The notes under the pieces are model-generated. The model ran no database searches and was not told the origin of the DNA. It was given only the letters and a program-made list of their open reading frames with translations. From positions 1-54,137 of the forward strand of contig JADYZV010000108.1 in assembly GCA_020852965.1 (NCBI GenBank): a DNA stretch of 54,137 nt, in the 5' to 3' direction. Below, one piece after another: positions 35,661 through 41,585 of this stretch (the first letter of the stretch is position 1; every line of letters starts with the position of its first letter). This stretch comes from Pirellulaceae bacterium. GTDB taxonomy: Bacteria > Planctomycetota > Planctomycetia > Pirellulales > Pirellulaceae. The translations under genes were made by a program, and so were the position numbers.

Positions 35661-35921
35661 CGTGCCTATTTTTAGGCGTGAGGCCTGAGTAATGAGGGGT
35701 TGAGGTTACGCAGGGCCGGTACGCTTGCAGATCGACTTGACTACTTGGCGCAGACCTCTGAAACTGAATTGACGGCGATGTCAGAAGAAAGCTTGAAAGT
35801 ACTGAGCGGACTGATCCGATCTCTTCGATCTGATTCCAGACCGCTGTTGCTTCGACTTCGCACGATAGGCCTTGTGCAAAAACACTCAGGCCTCAGGTCT
35901 CAGGCCTCTGGCCTTTCCAAC
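35661..35921. other. Possible truncated ORF and GGCCTCAGG repeats
   Basis: A plus-strand frame from TTG 35700 reads 'LADRLDYLAQTSETELTAMS' and 'EESLKVLSGLIRSLR', protein-like for ~58 codons, then runs into the tRNA-Trp-like sequence. It may be a 3'-truncated gene. Bases 35886-35913 contain three near-copies of CAGGCCTCAGG or CAGGCCTCTGG. Confidence 0.35.
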
Positions 35922-35991
35922 AGGAATGTTCGCCTGGGAGCGGACTCGGCCTCCAAAACCGATGGACGGTGTTCGAATCACCGCATTCCTG
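35922..35991 (+). tRNA. tRNA-Trp(CCA)-like RNA with reduced D-arm
   Basis: AGGAATG (35922-35928) pairs with CATTCCT (35984-35990) as a perfect 7-bp acceptor stem. The T-arm is CGGTG-TTCGAAT-CACCG (perfect). The anticodon loop CTCCAAA carries CCA (Trp); its stem is TCGGC/ACCGA with one C·A mismatch next to the loop. Only ~12 bases form the D-arm (CGC/GCG around a 6-base loop). No CCA tail is encoded. The 70-base length and odd D-arm suggest a divergent or mimic tRNA rather than a housekeeping one. Confidence 0.65.
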
Positions 35992-36007
35992 CTTATATGC
36001 AGGCGTT

Positions 36008-36100
36008 TGATCGATGTAGTTCCGGCGGCGCAGGTTGCCCTGTCAATCGGCAGTTGGCGCATTGCGTTCCGTGTACGGGTTCTGAAAGCGACATCGATTG
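36008..36100 (+). ncRNA. Possible structured RNA with 10-bp closing stem
   Basis: TGATCGATGT (36008-36017) pairs with ACATCGATTG (36091-36100). Inside are CCGTGTACGG and a CTGTCAA loop-like sequence reminiscent of a tRNA-Asp anticodon loop, but no T-arm consensus. The 3' strand overlaps the position where the next tRNA-like element should have its 5' acceptor strand. It may be a degenerate tRNA-like element. Confidence 0.35.
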
Positions 36101-36172
36101 AAGTAGCTCAGTGGGTAGAGCATCAGGCTACTGACCTGACGGTCACGGGTTCGACTCCCGTCTGACGCACCA
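36097..36172 (+). tRNA. tRNA-like sequence lacking a matching 5' acceptor strand
   Basis: It has a canonical D-arm (GCTC-AGTGGGTA-GAGC), anticodon stem TCAGG/CCTGA with loop CTACTGA (nominal anticodon ACT), T-arm ACGGG-TTCGACT-CCCGT, 3' acceptor CTGACGC, A, and an encoded CCA. The seven bases before position 8 (ATTGAAG) do not pair with CTGACGC, so the acceptor stem cannot form. This could be a tRNA whose 5' end was exchanged by recombination or a tRNA-mimic. An ACT anticodon in a short-variable-arm tRNA is also abnormal. Confidence 0.6.
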
Positions 36173-36784
36173 AGTTGGCTGAAAACCAACCCGGGCGCGA
36201 AACCGTCCAACACAGAAGCTGGCGGGCAACGATTGTTTAGCTCGATCGGCTGCGTGCTGGCGAGTTGTAGACTGGAACATTAACGAATCGGTGAAAGCCG
36301 CTGCGTGGATCGGAAGGTAGACGATGAGCTGGCCGCAGCAACACATGACTTCACCTTGTAGGTTTGCCGAGGCGTTGCAACGTTGATAAAGGCGGATCGC
36401 AACTAATGTGCTGAGGCTGTAGGGCATTGTTCCTACCGCGTCTGTCACCAGAGTTCGAACCAATCTTGTCGAAAAAGCTCTGACAAAGCCTTCCTCCGTA
36501 GTAGTCGCGTGTGATGGACGAACAATTCGTTGCCTCAAGGCGACTGGTAATCATAACCCGCCGCGTAAGTAAGGAAGTTTGAGATGTAAGCAAAGTTGAA
36601 TGCACGATCTCACTCGCACCTCCGTTCATAAACACCTGGCTGGTTCAAGCTCGCCTTGCTGACTTGGCGGGTTATGATGTTCTACGATCCTTGCTGACGC
36701 GGCGGGTTTCGATTGCGTGAGGAAACTGGTGAATAATCTACTCCTGAGTAGAGTCATTGAACGTAACTAGAACAGGAGATAGAA
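36173..36784. promoter_or_regulatory. Long leader region before slipin with a 13-bp inverted repeat
   Basis: There are 612 bases without a convincing ORF. ATCATAACCCGCC (36550-36562) is perfectly complementary to GGCGGGTTATGAT (36666-36678), and a third related sequence, GCGGCGGGTTT, follows at ~36699-36709. Nearer the gene, CTACTCCTGAGTAG forms a small palindrome, and AGGAGA serves the slipin ATG. No sigma-54 (GG-N10-GC) promoter, as used for rtc operons, was found. The region could contain further unrecognised tRNA-like RNA. Confidence 0.45.
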
Positions 36785-37900
36785 ATGTTTAAGAGAATTG
36801 TGATTCGCAGCTACGAAGTTGGCTTGAAGTTTCACGAAGGCGAATTCAAGCGGCTCGTAGGCGCTGGCACGCACTGGATCTTTGATCCTTTGAACAAGAT
36901 TCACGTTCGTGTGGTCTCGAAGCGGGATCCATGGCTGGCCGATGACCAGCTCGATGTCATCGTTAGGTCGGGTGCATTGGCTGGAAAGGCTGAAGTGCTG
37001 GATTTGAAGGACTACCAGCGAGCGCTCGTGTGGATCGATGGGCGGTTCGCTCGGATTCTTGGCGCCGGACTGTACACGTACTGGACTGGTGTTCGCGAAG
37101 TGCGAGTGGACGTTGTCGACTCGCGAGACGTACGATTCGAGCACAAGGATTTGAAGTCGATCGTGCGTGCGGCGGAAGCTGCTCGATTGTTGGACATCTG
37201 CAAGGTTGATCGCGACCACGTGGGAGTTCTGTTCCTCGACGGTCGCTTTGTAGCACAACTCGAACCGGGTCTGTACGCATACTGGAAGGATGCAGCCGAC
37301 CCACGCGTTGTCGAACTCGATATGCGGGAGTCACAGATTGACGTCAGTGGTCAGGAGATCATGACGCTTGACAAGGTGACGCTCCGCATGAACGCGATCG
37401 TAACCTACGCGATCAAGGACGCTCGTCGCGCCGTGAGCGCTTCGAGCGATGTTCGACAGTCGCTGTACCGCGAGGTGCAGTTGGCGTTGCGAGCGGTGAT
37501 CGGTGGACGTGAACTCGATAGTTTTCTGACCGGCAAGGACGATGTGGCTCAGGAACTTGAGCAGCAAGTGCGCGAGCAGGCGAGTGTGTTGGGTCTGGAA
37601 GTCAGCTCGGTAGGTATCAAGGACGTGATTCTACCTGGCGACATGAAGGACCTAATGAACAAGGTAACGGAAGCCAAGAAGGCGGCCGAAGCCAACTTGA
37701 TCGCACGCCGCGAGGAAACCGCTGCGATGCGCAGCCAAGCCAACACCGCCAAGCTGTTGGCAGACAACCCAACACTGATGCGACTTCGAGAACTGGAAGT
37801 ACTCGAGAAGATCGCAACGGCGGGCAAGTTGAACATTGTACTCGGCCCAAGTACTTCCGAAGCTGGGGGACTTGCCGATCGCGTTGTGAACTTGCTATAA
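36785..37900 (+). CDS. Slipin / SPFH (band 7) protein
   Basis: This 371-residue SPFH protein has two N-terminal repeats of a 'LVWIDGRFARILGAGLYTYW' / 'VLFLDGRFVAQLEPGLYAYW' type. The band-7 domain (~180-290) includes 'VTLRMNAIVTYAIKDARRAV', 'VQLALRAVIGGRELDSFLT', and 'VSSVGIKDVILPGDMKDLMN', and a coiled coil carries 'EAKKAAEANLIARREETAAM'. There is no N-terminal transmembrane helix, so it may be cytosolic or peripheral. Slipins of this kind are repeatedly found with RtcB RNA ligase and Ro60 genes. A good terminator follows. Confidence 0.9.
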   Translation: MFKRIVIRSYEVGLKFHEGEFKRLVGAGTHWIFDPLNKIHVRVVSKRDPWLADDQLDVIVRSGALAGKAEVLDLKDYQRALVWIDGRFARILGAGLYTYWTGVREVRVDVVDSRDVRFEHKDLKSIVRAAEAARLLDICKVDRDHVGVLFLDGRFVAQLEPGLYAYWKDAADPRVVELDMRESQIDVSGQEIMTLDKVTLRMNAIVTYAIKDARRAVSASSDVRQSLYREVQLALRAVIGGRELDSFLTGKDDVAQELEQQVREQASVLGLEVSSVGIKDVILPGDMKDLMNKVTEAKKAAEANLIARREETAAMRSQANTAKLLADNPTLMRLRELEVLEKIATAGKLNIVLGPSTSEAGGLADRVVNLL

Positions 37901-37905
37901 ACTGA

Positions 37906-37947
37906 GGCGTCTGCCGGTTGTATTCCGACCGGCGGGCGCCCTCGTTT
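37906..37947 (+). terminator. Terminator after slipin
   Basis: GGCGTCTGCCGGT (37906-37918) pairs over 13 positions, with two G·T wobbles, with ACCGGCGGGCGCC (37928-37940). CTCGTTTTGTT follows. The next gene starts 20 bases later, so termination may be partial. Confidence 0.7.
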
Positions 37948-37967
37948 TGTTCTCTAATTTGAACGAT

Positions 37968-38648
37968 ATGTCCTACCGTCTATCTCAATCTGAATTCCGA
38001 GCCAAGCATCTTTCCAGTTATGATGCTGCGTCCGTCGAGCAATATGAAGCCTGGACGCGGCAGATTGGCGAATCTGATGAACTTGCCGTTCTAGCCGACA
38101 TTGCTCAAGTGTTTGAATTTGCAGAGGGTATGTCAGGACTGGACGCAGGCGCCGGAACAGGAGCAATGTGCCGCATACTGAGGCGAATTGGTGGGCTTGA
38201 ATTGTCAGCGCTTGAGCCTTCGTCGCTGATGTTGGAGAGGTTGATCAACAAACCCGAATTGAATTCCGTACGTACGTGCCAGGGATTCTGCGACTCGCCG
38301 AACGATCAGTCACTTTTTCCATCGGACTACTTTGACGTGATTATATCGCGGCAATTAGCCAATGGGCTCTACGACCCGCTAGCGGCCATGGCGAATTGGC
38401 GGCATTGGTTGAAGCCCCTGGGAACTGTGCTGATAATCGATGGATTCTACAGTCGGAGTGCTTGGGCCAGCCTCGACACGGACTTCGCGGACTGTTTGCC
38501 ACTGGCTGCCAACCAATCGCTGGTAACAGTGCCCTACTTGCTAGAGATCGCCGGGTTCACGGTAACGCACGCAGGGATGATGCAAGCGACTAACGCATTA
38601 CTGAGCACGCGCACCGCAAAATATCTGGTTGTGGCAAAAGTAGATTGA
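37968..38648 (+). CDS. Class I SAM-dependent methyltransferase
   Basis: A protein of 226 residues from ATG at 37968. The SAM motif is 'GMSGLDAGAGTGAMCRIL', followed by 'ELSALEPSSLMLERLI', 'FDVIISRQLANGLYDPLAAM', and 'LKPLGTVLIIDGFYSRS'. The start has no strong ribosome-binding site. Substrate unknown; its position between slipin and the Ro60/Y-RNA genes makes an RNA or RNA-end substrate an attractive guess, not a conclusion. Confidence 0.8.
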   Translation: MSYRLSQSEFRAKHLSSYDAASVEQYEAWTRQIGESDELAVLADIAQVFEFAEGMSGLDAGAGTGAMCRILRRIGGLELSALEPSSLMLERLINKPELNSVRTCQGFCDSPNDQSLFPSDYFDVIISRQLANGLYDPLAAMANWRHWLKPLGTVLIIDGFYSRSAWASLDTDFADCLPLAANQSLVTVPYLLEIAGFTVTHAGMMQATNALLSTRTAKYLVVAKVD

Positions 38649-38761
38649 ACGACCAAGGCTTCAAATTGCTTGAATTCTCAGCATACGAGCCCTCCTAGAG
38701 AACTACTGTGAACCTTTCGCTTGCAACCTTACTCCTTATACCTTGCTGCTTACTGCTATAT

Positions 38762-38835
38762 GCCGACGTGGCTCGACTAAGAAAGGCGTCCGCCTTGTAA
38801 GCGGATCCATGCTGGTGCGAATCCAGTCGTCGGCT
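38762..38835 (+). tRNA. tRNA-Thr(TGT)-like RNA preceding the Y-RNA modules
   Basis: The acceptor stem GCCGACG/CGTCGGC (7 bp) and anticodon stem TCCGC/GCGGA (5 bp) are perfect. The loop CTTGTAA carries TGT (Thr). T-stem GCTGG/CCAGT has one G·T. Departures from a working tRNA are a D-arm with only ~3 pairs and no GG in its loop, T-loop TGCGAAT instead of TTCGAAT, and no encoded CCA. It ends three bases before Y-RNA-like module a. The acceptor stem is typical of bacterial tRNA-Thr(TGT), so it probably descends from one and now acts as a tRNA-like domain. Confidence 0.75.
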
Positions 38836-38838
38836 CTT

Positions 38839-38911
38839 GCATTTGAACTGCCTGTTCGGATTACATCAATCAAAACCGAAAGTATCTGAACAAACCACTT
38901 CGTTCATCTGC
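38839..38911 (+). ncRNA. Y-RNA-like module a
   Basis: Lower stem TGAAC (38844-38848) / GTTCA (38902-38906), extended outward by GCA/TGC. The internal loop has TGCCT on the 5' side and AAACCACTTC on the 3' side. Upper stem GTTCGGAT (38854-38861) / ATCTGAAC (38884-38891) has one G·T. The apical loop is about 22 bases and A-rich. The geometry (short 5' loop, longer 3' loop with CACUUC) matches the lower part of vertebrate Y RNAs, where Ro60 binds. Shared with modules b, c and d. Confidence 0.75.
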
Positions 38912-38919
38912 ATTGTTAC

Positions 38920-38953
38920 GACTCGCCGCGATGGGGAACTGTCGCGGCGAGTC
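38920..38953 (+). terminator. 12-bp perfect hairpin after module a
   Basis: GACTCGCCGCGA (38920-38931) pairs with TCGCGGCGAGTC (38942-38953) around a 10-base loop. Only ATTTACC follows, with no long T run, so termination is possible but not assured. It could also define the 3' end of the tRNA-like/Y-a transcript. Confidence 0.6.
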
Positions 38954-38970
38954 ATTTACCTCAATCTGTT

Positions 38971-39044
38971 GTGAGCGATTTGGCGCTAGCCCTCGGTTCT
39001 GTTGGTCTGTTATAAGAACCGGCGGATAGCGCCGAACCGCTCAG
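38971..39044 (+). repeat. Palindromic element 1 in the leader of the SEC-C gene
   Basis: It begins GTGAGCGATTTGGCGCTAGC and ends CCGCTCAG. Nested pairings are TGAGCG/CGCTCA, GGCGCTA/TAGCGCC and GGTTCT/AGAACC. A second copy occupies 39851-39927 just before the TROVE start, and a half copy is at ~15556-15590. Both full copies end shortly before a ribosome-binding site. The family looks like a dispersed planctomycete repeat that may have been co-opted as a 5'-UTR structure. Confidence 0.75.
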
Positions 39045-39063
39045 TTTAAATAGGAGCTCTATC

Positions 39064-39111
39064 ATGCGCGCAAATAATCTCCAAGATTCGTTTTTTCGAA
39101 CCGATGAGTAA
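39064..39111 (+). CDS. 15-codon leader peptide overlapping the SEC-C gene
   Basis: An ATG preceded by AGGAG (39052-39056) encodes [15 protein letters not shown] and stops at TAA within the first codons of the SEC-C ORF (GATGAGTAA). The overlap could couple translation. The short length makes this tentative, and it might be the degraded start of a lost gene. Confidence 0.35.
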   Translation: MRANNLQDSFFRTDE

Positions 39112-39271
39112 ACGACGTCGAGGCTTCCCATCAGAATCGAACGTCAAACGCGGAGTCCGCATCGTTCACGGCGACAAGCTGCTCGAGGAAAAGCTCGGGC
39201 GCAATGATCCGTGTCCCTGTGGCAGCGGACAACGGTTCAAGAAATGCTGTCTGCGATCGGGACGTTTTTGA
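39104..39271 (+). CDS. SEC-C zinc-motif mini-protein
   Basis: This 55-residue protein has a basic start ([17 protein letters not shown]), a linker '[14 protein letters not shown]', and the SEC-C motif '[16 protein letters not shown]' with three Cys and one His-equivalent position. SEC-C motifs occur at the end of SecA and in small regulators, where they bind zinc and ribosomes or other proteins. It lies between Y-RNA modules a and b. A copy of its C-terminal half sits inverted at 15365-15545. Confidence 0.75.
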   Translation: MSKRRRGFPSESNVKRGVRIVHGDKLLEEKLGRNDPCPCGSGQRFKKCCLRSGRF

Positions 39272-39327
39272 TGGCTCCAATCGCGACGAGTACTTTTAGG
39301 GAAAAGGATTGAATCACTCAATACAAA

Positions 39328-39508
39328 CCTGAACTGCAGGTCGGGACTCCATGAGGGTCCTAAGGTAGCGATGTCGGGCGACCGACTAGTGAATGGCGTG
39401 CAAGTCTCCTTGGAGATAAACTCGCCTGTCAACGGTCGAGCAACTTGATTGCTCGAAGACGGACGGCCCTAATGCCGAGAGGCGACTCTCGACCACACTT
39501 CGTTCAGG
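39328..39508 (+). ncRNA. Y-RNA-like module b with 23S-rRNA-like apical domain
   Basis: Lower stem CCTGAAC (39328-39334) / GTTCAGG (39502-39508), plus one A-T. Internal loop TGCAG (5') and CACACTTC (3'). Upper stem GTCGGGA (39340-39346) / TCTCGAC (39487-39493), 7 bp with a G·T at the same position as in modules a and d. The ~140-base apex contains a contracted 23S rRNA domain IV sequence (39356-39463). A 181-base RNA is predicted. The 3' upper strand could alternatively pair with 39612-39620. Confidence 0.75.
39356..39463 (+). ncRNA. 23S rRNA domain IV-like insert
   Basis: Blocks in the order found in bacterial 23S rRNA: GGTCCTAAGGTAGCGA (39356-39371), GTCGGG...CCGAC (39373-39386), GAATGGCGT (39391-39399), GTCTCC..GGAGA (39404-39416), AACTCGC (39419-39425), AAGACGGA (39456-39463). 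In E. coli these run from just after helix 69 to about A2058. The spacers are shortened: the AAATTCCT stretch is gone and a CGAGCAA/TTGCTCG hairpin replaces a longer segment. About 108 bases replace ~135. It is too reduced to be a functional rRNA gene. Confidence 0.8.
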
Positions 39509-39520
39509 TAACAAAATACG

Positions 39521-39640
39521 GCGACTGCCGGTTCGGAATCCATGCGTCACCAAAGTAGCGACCAGTGAGCCTGGGGATTGTGGCAACATGATCTGCGGGT
39601 TCGATTCCCGCTCGAGAGTCTGACCACCACTTCGTCGATC
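39521..39640 (+). ncRNA. Y-RNA-like module c with tRNA T-arm
   Basis: Lower stem CGAC (39522-39525) / GTCG (39634-39637); internal loop TGCCG (5') and CACCACTTC (3'); upper stem GTTCGGA (39531-39537) with TCTGAC (39619-39624), requiring one bulged T. The apical part includes a perfect T-arm, GCGGG-TTCGATT-CCCGC (39595-39611), directly followed by TCGAGAGTC. That 9-mer is complementary to GACTCTCGA (39484-39492), which would give a tRNA-like acceptor stacked on the T-arm, competing with module b. The fold is therefore ambiguous. Confidence 0.6.
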
Positions 39641-39651
39641 TTTTCATCTTC

Positions 39652-39689
39652 GCTGAACCAGAGATATACATGACTGTCTCTATCTTCAG
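39652..39689 (+). ncRNA. Hairpin between modules c and d
   Basis: GCTGAA pairs with TTCAGC, with an inner AGAGA/TCTCT helix, around 39652-39689. It may be the 3' end of module c or an independent spacer. There is no T run. Confidence 0.35.
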
Positions 39690-39761
39690 CAATACAAGAA
39701 CACAAGTGCAAAGAAGGGACGCTGCTTGGTCGAGTGATCATCGCGGCGAATATCCAAGAAC

Positions 39762-39846
39762 TTAGTTCGACTGCCGGTTGGGATTACATCGCCTGTTAAA
39801 CGGTTGGGTGAAAGCCCACATTCTCAACTACCCTTCGTCGAACTAA
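39762..39846 (+). ncRNA. Y-RNA-like module d
   Basis: This is the best-formed module. Lower stem TTAGTTCGAC (39762-39771) / GTCGAACTAA (39837-39846), 10 bp perfect. Internal loop TGCCG and TACCCTTC. Upper stem GTTGGGA (39777-39783) / TCTCAAC (39822-39828) has the conserved G·T. The apical loop contains a TGGG-TGAAAG-CCCA hairpin. TTTTG follows, which may aid 3'-end formation. It lies 95 bases before the TROVE start codon, so it may also be part of that gene's leader. Confidence 0.8.
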
Positions 39847-39850
39847 TTTT

Positions 39851-39927
39851 GTGAGCGACAAGGCGCTAGCCGTTGGTTCTTCAGGCGTTGTATTGCCAGA
39901 ACCGGACGCTAGCGCGTTTCCGCTCAG
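39851..39927 (+). repeat. Palindromic element 2 in the TROVE leader
   Basis: Second copy of the element at 38971: it begins GTGAGCGACAAGGCGCTAGC and ends CCGCTCAG, with GGCGCTAGC/GCTAGCGC and GGTTCT/AGAACC pairings. The TROVE frame is open through it from a GTG at 39851, but the repeat is better read as a leader structure. Confidence 0.75.
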
Positions 39928-39940
39928 TCTGGAGGAATCC

Positions 39941-41578
39941 ATGGTTAACATGTCATTATTCGCAAGCAAGACTGCGCGATTGCCACGAGCCGACGCAGTT
40001 AACGAAGCCGGTGGTCGAGCTTACAAGCTCGAGCCGAAGCATGCGTTGGCACAAGTCGCTGCGACGGGAACGTTAGGCGACGCATTCTACTCAACTGCGG
40101 GAACGCAGCTTGACGAAGTCCTGAAGTTGATTGGGCAAATCGATGACGACCAGTACTTGGCGAAGCTAGCGGTCTACGCACGGCAAAAGGCGGCGATGAA
40201 GGACATGCCAGCCGCGTTGCTGGTAGCATTGTCCGTTCGTAATACCGAGTTGATGCACCGCGTGTTTGATCGCGTCATCGATAACGGTCGCGTGCTGCGA
40301 ACCACGTTCCAGATGATTCGATCTGGCCAGTTCAAGAGCAAGAGCGGAACGGTGCGAACGGGACTTTCGAGCTCCGTACAGCGTGCGTTCCAACGATGGT
40401 TGAACGAAGCCTCAGTGGCTAAGTTGCTATCGGCGTCGATCGGTAACGACCCGAGCCTGCGAGACGTCCTACGAATGGCGCGACCAACTCCTAAGGATGA
40501 CGAGCGTCGAGCTTTGTTCGGTTGGTTGACGGATAAGCCTGAAGACAAGTGGACGCCAGCCACGGCAGCCAACTTGCCTGGGCAAGTCCAGGCCTTGCAG
40601 GCATTTCGAGCTGCTGTCGACGAAGCAACTCAGCTCCTGGTCATGGGCGAACTCGAAGGCGTTCGCTGGGATATGCTTGCCGATTCGGCCAAGGGTCCAA
40701 GCGTATGGGCTGCGATCGCTCGGAAGATGGGACCGCAGGCGCTGCGTATGAACTTGAATACGCTGTTGCGTCATGATGTGTTGGCGACGACCGAATCGGT
40801 CAACTACATCGCTGATCGCATCGCCGACAAAGCAGAAGTACGACATTCTCGTCAGTTTCCGTACCAGTATTTTGCTGCATACGTAAACGCCGACGACAAG
40901 GTACCGCAAAAGATCAAGACTGCGCTGCACAAGGCAGCCGAGATCGCCTGTGGTAACGTACCTGAATTGCCGGGACCGGTTGTGATTGGTCTGGATACGT
41001 CTGGATCGATGAGCTGCTCGGTAACGGGATTCCGTGGCCGCGGAGCTACTTCGAAGATGCGCTGCGTCGACGTCGCCGCCCTGTTTGCCGCAGCCATCCT
41101 GCGACGCAACCCGGATTCGATTGTGATTCCGTTCGACACTCGAGCTTACGATGCCAAGATGGATCCAAGTGATTCGATCTTGAGCATTGCCGAGCGACTT
41201 AGCAAGTACGGAGGCGGTGGAACCAACTGTGCTCTGCCGATAGAAGCTGCCAATGTGCTGCACCGTGGACGCAAGTTCGCTGGTGTGGTCCTCGTCAGCG
41301 ACAACGAGAGCTGGGTTGGAACGGGCCGTCACGGCTCAACCGGGGTGATGACAGCCTGGGAAGCCTTCGTAGCCAACCAACGCAAGTTGGCCGGCCGCGA
41401 CGCGAACCCAAAGCTTGTTTGCATCGACATCCAGCCGTATCAGACAACGCAAGCTTGCGAGCGAGCTGACATCATGAACATCGGTGGCTTCAGTGACGCC
41501 GTGTTCAACGTCATCAGCGCGTTCCTCGCTGACAACAACCAGCGCTTCGTCGCCGAAGTCGAAGCGATCGAACTGTAA
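39941..41578 (+). CDS. rsr: Ro60/Rsr-type TROVE-vWA RNA-binding protein
   Basis: A protein of 545 residues from ATG at 39941, with GGAGGA at 39931-39936. The TROVE part (HEAT-repeat ring, residues ~1-330) starts '[20 protein letters not shown]' then '[20 protein letters not shown]'. The vWA part has the MIDAS 'GLDTSGSM' (DTSGS ~352-356) and later '[15 protein letters not shown]' and 'VLVSDNESW'. Ro60 proteins hold misfolded RNA in the ring and bind Y RNA on the outside. In Deinococcus, Rsr acts with exonucleases in 23S rRNA maturation and RNA decay. Four Y-like RNA modules are encoded just upstream. Confidence 0.93.
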   Translation: MVNMSLFASKTARLPRADAVNEAGGRAYKLEPKHALAQVAATGTLGDAFYSTAGTQLDEVLKLIGQIDDDQYLAKLAVYARQKAAMKDMPAALLVALSVRNTELMHRVFDRVIDNGRVLRTTFQMIRSGQFKSKSGTVRTGLSSSVQRAFQRWLNEASVAKLLSASIGNDPSLRDVLRMARPTPKDDERRALFGWLTDKPEDKWTPATAANLPGQVQALQAFRAAVDEATQLLVMGELEGVRWDMLADSAKGPSVWAAIARKMGPQALRMNLNTLLRHDVLATTESVNYIADRIADKAEVRHSRQFPYQYFAAYVNADDKVPQKIKTALHKAAEIACGNVPELPGPVVIGLDTSGSMSCSVTGFRGRGATSKMRCVDVAALFAAAILRRNPDSIVIPFDTRAYDAKMDPSDSILSIAERLSKYGGGGTNCALPIEAANVLHRGRKFAGVVLVSDNESWVGTGRHGSTGVMTAWEAFVANQRKLAGRDANPKLVCIDIQPYQTTQACERADIMNIGGFSDAVFNVISAFLADNNQRFVAEVEAIEL

Positions 41579-41585
41579 ATCGTGG

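Noticed and set aside
35881-35915. CRISPR-like tandem repeats (GGCCTCAGG)
   Set aside because: The three units are about 11 bases, adjacent and imperfect, with no spacers. No CRISPR array or cas gene was found anywhere in the window.
36173-36784. Sigma-54 promoter for an RtcR-type regulator upstream of slipin
   Set aside because: I found no GG-N10-GC element with flanking consensus, and no RtcR gene is present in the window.
39356-39371. I-CeuI-type homing endonuclease site in the GGTCCTAAGGTAGCGA block
   Set aside because: Only the right part of the known I-CeuI target is present, and no intron or homing endonuclease lies nearby. The further 23S blocks downstream explain the match better.
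39356-39463. Fragment of a genuine rRNA operon
   Set aside because: It has no flanking 23S sequence, its spacers are shortened throughout and not cut at one point, and it is enclosed by the module b stems. A simple rRNA fragment would keep continuous similarity.
39851-39940. TROVE start at GTG 39851
   Set aside because: The 30 extra codons lie inside the palindromic repeat, with no ribosome-binding site. ATG 39941 has GGAGGA at ideal spacing and matches the usual start of the family.
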